Source of the DNA: Stagonosporopsis chrysanthemi
Lineage: Eukaryota; Ascomycota; Dothideomycetes; Pleosporales; Didymellaceae
Assembly (NCBI GenBank): GCA_022560025.1
Contig: JAFISE010000228.1
Coordinates: 1 to 40,180 of the forward strand
DNA: 40,180 bases
Direction: 5' to 3'
How positions within the stretch are numbered: position 1 is the first letter of the stretch; the number at the start of each line of letters is the position of its first letter. The position numbers were made by a program, and so were the translations under genes. The notes beneath the pieces were generated by a model. The model made no database searches and was not told the origin of the DNA. It was given only the letters and a program-made list of their open reading frames with translations. This document shows positions 33,103 to 40,180 of the stretch, in pieces.

Positions 33103-34050
33103 TCAAGCTAGAGCCTTACTAACGTTGCTTATCTCTTTCTTAGCGTCTACTAGAAGAGTATCTAAATTAGCTAATGCTTTTTTAGGTACTAACTTCTTTA
33201 AGCTCTTGCCCTTAGTACTCTGTTATAGAGCCTTAACTACTAAAGCCTATAGAGATACTACTACTTGCCTAAGCTCTGCTACCTTATCTTGCAGAGACTT
33301 TACCTGTACAGTAAGCACCTTTATTACTTCTACTAAGGCCTAATTAGTAACAGGCTAGACGTAGTACTAATAAAGTAACACGTTAGCAGCTAATACCTCT
33401 TTAAGCTGCGCAGTTGCTACCTATACTATACTTGCTAAGGTATAAGCTAACTAACAGAGGTTATCCTAAGCAGTCTTACAGATAGCCTGTACAGCTACTG
33501 CTTCTAGCTCTCTTAACTCTCTACTTTCTTCTACTATAGCTTCTTCTTACATAACAAGGTTGCTTTAAAAAGCATTATACTTAGGTTTAATGTAAATTAG
33601 CACCTATTTAAAAGTTAGCCTAAGAACTAATAAAAAGAGAGTAATAGTAATTAAACTAGATAATACTTCTTGTTTTAAAGTGTATAATAAGTATACTTTA
33701 ATAACAATACCTTGTTAAAAGTATACACTACTACGTTCTTCTGCGTAAAGGCCTAAATTAAACAAAGGCAGATAACCTAATAAGCTACTATAAAAGCGCT
33801 AAAAGAAATAGGTATTAGTATAGTAACTAAAAAATAAGCCTAGTAATAGTTAGTAGTAATTAGATAAAGTTGTTTAAAGTACTTACAGCAAGAATTAGTG
33901 TCTGTTAGAAAACAGAAATAGGTAGAGCACGTGTTATTTACTTAAGAAGCACGCTGTAAGCAATTTAACCTAATTAAAAAGTAGATTAAACATATTTCTA
34001 CAGTTACTACAACTTTAGTAAAAGCAACTCTGTTATAGCACAGGCTTTTA
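33103..34050 (-). pseudogene. Antisense ORF relic in the gypsy element: Cys-rich plus coiled-coil protein
   Basis: Between pol and the 3' LTR, but on the opposite strand, a long frame can be read through RIP stops. Near its start (33870-33965) is a Cys-rich stretch with CLQRAS, NTCSTYFCF and NSCCKYFKQL, reminiscent of a zinc-binding cluster C-x2-C...C-x2-C with some Cys mutated. The second half is a charged coiled coil (for example VKSLQDKVAELRQVVV, KKALANLDTLLVDAKKEIS), ending at a TGA at 33103-33105. The start codon is not identified. Coding character on this strand, not on plus, is supported by the regular heptad pattern and by stops falling at likely Gln/Trp codons. The function is unknown. 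Confidence 0.55.
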
Positions 34051-34304
34051 TAATAGCTATAAGCTTAATAACAATCTAATTTACCTAGTTATTATTACTA
34101 GAAAGCTTACCTAGAATAGATAAGTGCAGAGTAGCTAATATAAGTTGTATAGTAAAACCTAAATAGAAGTTAACAATAGTAAAAAAAGACTAGAGTCTTA
34201 AGACAAATAGAAGTTAGATATGTTTTATACTTTCTTAAAGTTTAAACCTTTATAGTATAAGAATTCTCTTTATAATTTTGCAGAATTAAAGACAATCTGC
34301 TTAT

Positions 34305-34315
34305 AAGAAAGAGAG
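34305..34315 (+). other. Polypurine tract of the gypsy element
   Basis: AAGAAAGAGAG ends three bases before the 3' LTR (34319), the usual place of the plus-strand primer for LTR elements. Confidence 0.6.
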
Positions 34316-34318
34316 TAA

Positions 34319-34596
34319 TATAAAAACAAGCCTAGTTCTTTAAGCTTACCTTATATTACCTAACAACTACCTAACTTAGATCTGTCTTCTAACTGCTTGT
34401 TAGTACAGTCTTCCCTAAGCTTCTAGGTATAAGAAGGGAAGCTTTTATAGAGTTTAGATAGATAGTTTTAAAGTATCTTTTTATACAAGACCTATAAGAA
34501 TAGAGATCTAGTCCTATAGTTTATTTTAGTACTCTTATACACTTTATAGTAGATACCTATGCAATTTAGATCTCTCTAGCATCCTGTGTTGTTACA
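34319..34596 (+). repeat. 3' LTR of the gypsy element
   Basis: 278 bp, starting TATAAAAACAAGCCTAG (the TG mutated to TA) and ending TGTTACA. It pairs with 27356-27633. Confidence 0.95.
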
Positions 34597-34601
34597 GCTA
34601 G
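34597..34601. repeat. Target site duplication, right copy (gypsy)
   Basis: GCTAG immediately after the 3' LTR, matching 27351-27355. LINE sequence resumes after it. Confidence 0.9.
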
Positions 34602-36500
34602 AAGTAGTAACTTAGTCTAAGCAGACTTAAACTCTTTAATTAGTAAGAAAAAAGTTAATAAAGAAGAAAGTCTTTTAAAGCTAGCTCTATTAAGCTATCT
34701 AGTATAGTAGGCAGTTCTTAAAGAGAGTGTTAAAGGCGCCTTATATGTCTAAGGTTACTATTATAATATACTAGCCTTTTACTTATACTGCTTTTATATT
34801 ATAAGTAAATACTATAGTTAGATCTATAGTAGAGTACTTTAGAAAGGCGCTTTTATACTAAGAGCTAAGAATCTTATAGGTTATAGCAGTCTATATAATT
34901 CTTCTAGCTACTATTCTTTTAAAGCTTTTTTAATACAAGAAAAGAGTACTATAAGTCTCTAAGATTAAAGTAATATCTAATCTTTCTTTTTTACTTTAGG
35001 TATTATAGCTACTTCTATAAGCTTCTACTAGCCTAGAAAGTAGTTAAGTTAAAGGTATTGCTAGAAGATTTGCTATATAAGTTCTTTTACCTAGGCCTAG
35101 CAGGCACAGAGTAGTTGCGCTGTAAAGCAGTCTGTTCTTAGCAAGGTACTAGAGACTTCTATTATATTTTACTTAGCTTTCTCTAGTAAGATATATGTGC
35201 TCTAAAAGAAAAGCGCTATTACTTTCTACTTTAGTTAGTAGCTAAGGTTATCTTCTACTGTATAGTAGTTAAAGACTTACTTTTAAAGTACTTCTACTTT
35301 TTCTAGAGAGTTAGATATTGTTTTACTATCTACTATAAGAGAAGTATTCTAATAGTTTAGTATAAGCTTATACTAGGCAACTACCTTAAATAGATCCTTG
35401 CTATCTTTAGTATTATTAAGAATATATCTCTAGTATTGTCTTTTAGCTTGTTAGACTATTGTTTTAAAAGCTTATATTTTTTCTAGTAAGGTACTATTAC
35501 TATAGTGCTGTCTAGTATGTTTATAGGCTTAGTAGGCTGTCTTGTACTCTTTTATCTACTATAGTACAGTATATCTTTACTTGCAATCTAGCTTGCCTAC
35601 TGTTCTTATAGAGTGCTAAACTGCCTTTATTAGCATTGCAACACATCTATTAAGCTGTGCTGCACCTTAAGCTCTAAGTAGGTCTAGAATATTCTAGATA
35701 CCTATCTTAATAAGCTTTATAAACTTAGGTAAGCTTACTTTTATAACTTAGTAGTAGTATTAATCTAAGTACTGTATACTTCTTATAGAAGTAAGAATAT
35801 AAGTTACTATTATCTTATAGTCTAAACTACTATATATACTTATATTAACTTGTAATTAAGTAAATAGAATGTTAGAAAAAGTAAAGTTAATAACCTAGCC
35901 TACTTAGTATATTAGCTGTCTTAGGATGCTAATATAGTCTATAAAGGCAGCAGCAGCTTATCTAGCTAGCTTAGCACTCTTATTAGCTGTGCTAGCAGCT
36001 AGGTTAAAGGACTTATACTTAGCGTTAAAGTTACTCTCTATAAAGCACTATTAAAAGAGTATTAAATACGTAATATACTATATTATACTAAGAGTATATA
36101 GCTGTCTATAGTAGTTTAGTATAAAGACTCTGTTTATAATAGCTTATAGTAGGTCTAAGTAATTAAGGCTTTCTCTAGCCTAAAGTTTAAGGTAGTACTC
36201 TTTGCAGATATATATTATTACTCTAGGGCAGGTTAAGCTTAGTATATTAGAAGTATCTTAGGTGCTAATAGAAGCAAGGTATCTATAGCCTAGGTAGGTA
36301 GAAGTTCTTAAGTTAGCACAGGTAAAGAGTTCTTAGACGTATACTATGTCTATGCCCTTCTAAAAGGCTACTTCTAGTATAGTAATATAGTAAAAAGAGC
36401 TTTTACTAACGTTAGCTTAGTATATACAGAGTTAGTTTCTTTAATAGCTAGGCTGTTAATACTTATTATAGGTAGAGAGTGTGTACAAGTATTCTAGTAT
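34602..36500 (-). pseudogene. LINE ORF2, N-terminal part (endonuclease and start of RT)
   Basis: In minus-strand translation an apurinic-type endonuclease can be read near 36200-36400: ILEVAF-KGIDIVYV-ELFTCA, then STYLGYRYLA, then NILSLTCPRVIIYICKEY. This matches the QEP and HPxY region of LINE endonucleases with the expected Trp/Gln/Pro changes. The reading continues toward RT until the gypsy insertion at 34597-34601. The remainder of ORF2 is at 25430-27350. Confidence 0.8.
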
Positions 36501-36849
36501 ATAGATAGTAGTTTATTACTTATACTAGTGTCTTTTTTCTCTAAGATTAAAAGGTTAGTATAAATAGTTAGTTATAAGTGTAGACTATTAGTAGATATAT
36601 TTCTTATATTTAGGTTTATATAGCCTGTAGCAGCCTATCTTAGTCTTTTTTCTCTACTATTAGTAGGTAAGAATACTTAAAAGGTACTGCTTGTTTCTAT
36701 TATAGCTGCCTTACTATTCTCTTTAGGTGCTTGCCTTTAAAAAAAGGAGTAGAGAGCTAAGATCTCTTAGGCAGCCTCTAAGGAAGTACTCTTATACTAC
36801 AGTATTGTCTAGTAAAGAGTTGCCTCTACTATCTTATAGAGATGCTAAT

Positions 36850-38150
36850 ATATTACTTTGCCTGCATAGTAAATAGTATTTAGTTTAGCCTTAGTAGGCT
36901 TAATTATATGTCTATACACCTAGTAAAAGGCAGCTAAGTAGTTAGAGTAACTAGCTAGGTATAAGCTATAGTAGTTAGCACACTTAGCTTTATAGTAATA
37001 GTCTATACTATAAAGCTCTTAGTATCTATTTATATAGTCTCTATAGTGTGTATAGTAAGCAACTTGTATATAGTAGATAATATTATAGTACTGCTAGCAG
37101 CTTAGGTTATATCTCTAGATAGTAAGGTATTTATAGATTTCTTTTAAGAATTAGCTAGTACTAAAAAGCTAAAATAAGCAGACTAGCTCTTTATATAATA
37201 TAATCTATATAGTAAGTCTATTCTAGTTAGCTCTATAGTATAAAGGTCTATAGCTAACTAGCTGCTTGCTTGTTTATAAGCAGACCTCTTCTTCTACTAG
37301 CTAGGTAGTAGTAAGCAGTTTAGTACTGTTTAGAGTCTAGAAAGAGCTAGGTACTCCTTACACAGTGTAGTTAATCTAGTATTCTAAGATCTTAATTACC
37401 TTTCTACCTAGAGCTTTTACTATAAGCTTCTAGTTTCTTTAAGTTAAAAGTTAATCTCTAATTGTTTTATTTACTAGTATAATTGCCTAGCCTATATTAA
37501 TTAGCAATACAGTAAAGATATCTTAAAAAGTAATTTCTTTTATACTCTTGTATACTGCCTATTTTATTATAAAAAAAGAAAGTTATTATAATTATACTAA
37601 TAGGTTAGAGATTATAACAAAAATTTAAATATCTTTCTTTAGCTTAAAGAGTAGGTTAAGCTAGGACTTAGCAAAGTTTAAGAGCTTATTACTACTTCTA
37701 CTTAGTGCTGTATTTTAGAAGTCTCTAGCTACGTCTACCTAAGAGTAGTGTCTTAATTCTTAGCTCTTAGAGTTGCTTTAATTAGTGTTACTACTCTAGT
37801 AAGAGCTAAAGAGAGAATTGCTTTAAGAGAGAGAGGTTAGAGCCTTAATAACTCTTTACTGCAGTTCTACAGCAATCTTAGCTTCTTAAGAGTTAGAATA
37901 GCCTTCTACATAATAATCTATAGCTGCTGTAAAAGTAGTAGTAATAGTATTCTATAGCTAGGTAATCTTCTAAGTCTTAGTAATATAGTGTTAGATAGTA
38001 TTAGAGACTTAGAGTTTAAAAGCACCTTTACTAAGGTTTAAGCTGCTTAAAAGAAAGGCCTAATAATTTAAGACCTTCTAAAGCTATTCTAAGGCACAGT
38101 TATTAAAGTGTTAAAAAGACTTAGAGTCTAGAGACTCTGTGTACTAAGAG
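36850..38150 (-). pseudogene. LINE ORF1 (gag-like, zinc knuckles)
   Basis: A poorly preserved minus-strand reading. The best landmark is at about 36945-37010: YKAKCANYYSLYLASYSNYLA, which fits the CxNCxGxHxAxxxxCP knuckle region of Tad-type ORF1 after Cys-to-Tyr, His-to-Tyr and Pro-to-Leu changes. Upstream sequence toward 38.15 kb is low-complexity and stop-rich. The 5' boundary with the pogo transposase is not precise. Confidence 0.6.
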
Positions 38151-38279
38151 GTTAGAGAGCTAAGGAAAGTAGAAAACTCTATTATCTTTACTACGCGCCT
38201 CTTTACGCGTTATACAAAGAGTATAAAAAAGGTTAGATATATCTTTAAAGTTACTATAGTAAGCTTAGTTAATTTGCTA

Positions 38280-39470
38280 GGATTTTTAGAGCCTTTAGAA
38301 AGAGGACCTAAAAATTAAAAAGTTAGTATTTAGTATAAGTTAAAAGAGTACTATACCTGTTGCCTTAAAAGACTTAAGTATTAACTTCTAAGTAAACGTG
38401 CTTATCTAGGCCTTCTAGAATAAGTAGAAGAAGTTGCTTTTTTTAATTACTAATAGTTTCTAGCTATTATAGAAGTGTGTTGTAAGTTTCTTTAAATACG
38501 CAGTTAAGAAAGGCTTAAATAATACTATGTCTAATAGCTATAGTGTGTAAGTTAAGTAAAAAAAAAGAATAGCTAGAATTATCTTATTCTAATTATAGTA
38601 GTTAATAAAGTCTATTGTTATATAAGATCTATAGCTGTTAAAGATTAAGAAATGCTACTTTTTCTATGCCTTAGTCTTAGTAAAGCAATTAAACACCTAT
38701 TAAAGCTAGGCAAGGCTTATATTATTATTAGTCTAGCTAGTAAGTAAAGAGAAAACAAGTATATTATGTACTCTTAGCTTTATCTCTTCTATCTAGCTTA
38801 ATTGCAAGGTACTGTTAGTAGACTTGTAAAAGAGACTTAGTAGTAGTACTGTTCTATTACTGTATACACAGGCTAGCAGTATTACTTATACTTAATTACT
38901 ATCTTAAAGTAATACCTAAACCTCTTTCTTCTTTTATATCTGTCTACTAAATACGTGTTTAGTTCTAGTAGTAATCTTAATTATAAAGCTCTTCTTATCT
39001 ATATTATATATATAGTAGCTGTTAACCTTATATTTAGTAATCTTGTATTATAGTAGGTTAAAGTAAAGCTTATACTTTTAATATAAATTAGTATTGTAAC
39101 AATTAGCGTCTATACCTGTTAAGTATTAAGAGATAAAATAGATAGAGTAGTTGTTAATAAACTAAGTAACCTAGCTCTTGCTTACACGTTCCTTAGCTAC
39201 AGATAATGCAAAATTTTGTATTATCTCTCTTGTAAGAGGTATATAACAAGCAGTAAGCTCTTCTATATACTTTATAAGCTCTGCTTCTTGTTGTAAGGTA
39301 AGCTTCTGCTAGTTAAGGTTCTTAATCTCTAGAGGTGCCTAAACACCCCTATGTCTCTACGCTAGCATTGAGTAATTAACAGCAAACTAATCAGCAATTG
39401 TTTAATATACAAGTTTCTCTCCTGGTTCTAGCGCTTTAATTGCTGCAAGCGTATTATTAATAGGTGCTAT
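38280..39470 (-). pseudogene. pogo-like transposase, N-terminal DNA-binding and DDE catalytic part
   Basis: The frame starts at 39470 with ATA where an ATG is expected (G-to-A). It reads LAAIKALEPGEKLVY, then RHRGV, then KLTLQQEAELIKYIEELTA and REIIQNFALSVAKERV: the two helix-turn-helix units (psq/CENP-B type) of pogo-family transposases. The catalytic core follows: IYNIDKKSF (NMDExGF in relatives), TRTKHVFSRQ, then about 38590-38650 IFNSYRSYITIDFINYY (LDGHxSHxxxxF region) and TLxLLDIVLFKPF (TLQPLDVxxFxPL). Stops fall at Trp/Gln codons. The LINE interrupts it at its 3' end; the rest is at 24241-24990. Confidence 0.9.
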
Positions 39471-39519
39471 AGTTGTTAAGTTATAACGCGTTGAAGATAG
39501 ATACTTGTTTTAGTAATTA

Positions 39520-39558
39520 GGCATCACGCAAATCTAGGCGTTACGCGCACAGACACAG
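39520..39558. repeat. Right terminal inverted repeat of the pogo-like element
   Basis: Ends GCGCACAGACACAG and is the partner of 24081-24119. It is followed by TA (39559-39560) and then directly by the left end of a second copy. Confidence 0.92.
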
Positions 39559-39560
39559 TA

Positions 39561-40082
39561 CTGTGTCTGTACACTTAATGCACAGATTTAGTTAATATGC
39601 TAAACTATTAAAATAGCTTACTTAAAAATAAGGCTATAGAGCTACATATAATAGTTATTATTGCAAGATATTTTGTTAGAGTACTCTATAGACCTATGCA
39701 ACAATATTCTCTTATATATTCTACTTATATAGAGTTGCTATTTAGCTACTGCAGGTAGTATAGGTACAGGCAGGTAGAAGAGGTATTGCAAGTATAAGAT
39801 AACTACAAGCACCTACTACACAATACACAGGCTTCTTTTTTACTATAAAAGCTTTTAAAGCTGTCTTATTACTTCTTTAGGACAATTATATAGCTTCCTA
39901 GGCGTTATAAGCTTGCTTCTAACGTTTTTTTTTAGCCTTGCGTTTAGCTACTTCTTCTGCCTTCTTAGCTTTAACACAGTCTTTCTCTTCCTTCTCTTTT
40001 GCCTGCTGCTTACACTTTTCCTAAGCTACTCGCTCCTTGTATAGCTTATTAGCGTGCCTAAGTTTAGCTATCTCTGCTTTTC
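39561..40082 (-). mobile_element. Second pogo-like element, left end only
   Basis: Collinear with 24081-24602 at a constant offset of 15,480 nt with no net gap, in the same orientation. It covers the left TIR (here heavily RIP-mutated: CTGTGTCTGTACACTTAATG), the 3' flank and the coiled-coil end of the transposase (stop side to the left). It is interrupted at 40083 by an LTR. Where the first copy continues TCTAGC, this one switches to TGTAAG. Confidence 0.92.
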
Positions 40083-40180
40083 TGTAAGAACAAGCCGAGT
40101 TCTTCAAGCCCATCTTACATTACCTGACAACTACCCGACTCAGATCCGTCTTCCAACTGCTCCTCGGTACAGTCTTCCCC
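40083..40180 (+). repeat. LTR of a second, apparently unmutated gypsy copy (partial, runs off the window)
   Basis: Starts TGTAAGAACAAGCCGAG and aligns with the first 98 bp of the LTR at 27356. About 18 positions differ; in about 15 of them this copy has C or G where the older copy has T or A. It keeps CpG and CpA sites that are lost elsewhere in the block. It sits inside the second pogo copy; the five bases before it (TTTTC) are the predicted target duplication. Confidence 0.9.

Larger units (their letters stand above)
27356..34596 (+). mobile_element. Ty3/gypsy LTR retrotransposon (chromovirus), RIP-mutated, inserted in the LINE
   Basis: 7241 bp, bounded by two 278-bp LTRs in direct orientation that begin TG and end CA (TA in the left copy). 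A 5-bp target duplication GCTAG flanks it at 27351-27355 and 34597-34601. The order gag, reverse transcriptase, RNase H, integrase, chromodomain on the plus strand is that of Ty3/gypsy, as opposed to Ty1/copia. A further 1.3 kb between pol and the 3' LTR carries a minus-strand ORF relic. Stops at Trp/Gln codons and a TpA-rich, CpA/CpG-poor composition show RIP; it is not functional. An apparently unmutated LTR of the same family starts at 40083. Confidence 0.95.
25000..38200 (-). mobile_element. Tad-like non-LTR retrotransposon (LINE), RIP-mutated, split by a gypsy element
   Basis: Minus-strand LINE inserted in the pogo transposase, about 6 kb once the gypsy element (27356-34596 and its target duplication) is removed. 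Order from the 5' side: ORF1 with zinc-knuckle-like Cys motifs (to about 36.9 kb), then ORF2 with endonuclease (about 36.4 kb), reverse transcriptase (split at 34.6/27.35 kb), RNase H (about 25.95-26.1 kb) and a C-terminal domain (to about 25.43 kb). The presence of RNase H and the motif order suit the fungal Tad1 clade. The 3' end is approximate: a (TTAG)n-type tail at about 25004-25021 is taken as the end. The 5' end (about 38.2 kb) is uncertain by 100 nt or so. Confidence 0.85.
24081..39558 (-). mobile_element. pogo/Fot1-like Tc1-mariner DNA transposon (RIP-mutated, split by nested elements)
   Basis: The outer element of the stack. It is bounded by 39-nt inverted repeats (24081-24119 and 39520-39558) and flanked by TA on both sides (24079-24080 and 39559-39560), the target duplication of the Tc1/mariner superfamily. 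Its transposase is on the minus strand in two parts: CENP-B/HTH and DDE region on the right (about 38.28-39.47 kb) and coiled-coil C-terminus on the left (24241 to about 24.99 kb). Removing the inserted LINE with its own gypsy insertion leaves about 2.3 kb, a normal length for a Fot1/pogo element. The coding parts carry many TAG/TAA codons at expected Trp, Gln and Arg positions, as expected from RIP. It cannot be active by itself. Confidence 0.9.

Noticed and set aside
33125..33343. Plus-strand ORF of 72 codons in the AT-rich block
   Set aside because: It is the reverse-strand shadow of the antisense coiled-coil reading inside the gypsy element.
24081..40180. Centromere, mating-type idiomorph or CRISPR-like array as an explanation for the AT-rich block
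   Set aside because: The block is fully explained by identifiable transposon domains, LTRs and TIRs with a RIP signature. No regular spacer array or satellite was seen.

Overview
The window looks like nuclear DNA of a filamentous ascomycete (Pezizomycotina; a dothideomycete is a guess). Reasons: short GT-AG introns (45-58 nt) with CTAAC/CTGAC-like branch sites, fungal gene families, and a 16-kb block carrying the C:G-to-T:A footprint of repeat-induced point mutation (RIP). It has two compartments with a sharp edge at about 24.08 kb.

Compartment 1 (1-24,080) is ordinary, GC-balanced DNA with single-copy genes. After a poly-G tract (18-123) come two tandem minus-strand copies of a fungal protein family with a conserved GSAWQF / HEPHP / GRRL-YGW tail. 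Copy 1 (434-1698) is a decayed pseudogene. Copy 2 (2095-4615) is nearly complete but has an apparent frameshift. Then follow a PaiB-like FMN-binding protein (4874-5650, -), a 2.3-kb gene-free stretch, a four-exon MFS sugar transporter (7932-9837, +), and a 4.3-kb gene-poor stretch with a few weak small ORFs. Next are a five-exon M13 metallopeptidase (14192-16630, -), a DUF1275/YoaK membrane protein (17063-17953, -), and a divergent pair made of a short-chain dehydrogenase (19026-19922, -) and an HSL-type alpha/beta hydrolase (20340-21419, +). The compartment ends with the C-terminal remnant of another alpha/beta hydrolase (21703-22023, -) and an F-box-like protein (22402-23802, -).

Compartment 2 (24,081-40,180) is AT-rich, stop-riddled DNA in which TpA is very abundant and CpG, CpA and TpG are scarce, while CpT/ApG are kept. 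It resolves into a three-level nested transposon. A pogo/Fot1-like TIR element (24081-39558, TA target site, transposase on minus) is split by a Tad-like LINE (about 25.0-38.2 kb, minus). The LINE's reverse transcriptase is in turn split by a Ty3/gypsy chromovirus (27356-34596, plus; 278-bp LTRs; GCTAG target duplication). The gypsy element also holds a degraded antisense ORF for a Cys-rich, coiled-coil protein between pol and the 3' LTR. A second pogo copy starts at 39561, separated from the first only by a TA. It is broken at 40083 by the LTR of a second gypsy copy of the same family. That LTR keeps its CpG and CpA sites, so it appears to have arrived after the older copies were mutated.

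The host genes form no obvious single pathway. The dehydrogenase/hydrolase pair is the only plausible co-regulated unit. The most informative part is the TE stack, which gives a relative chronology of invasion, RIP and re-invasion.
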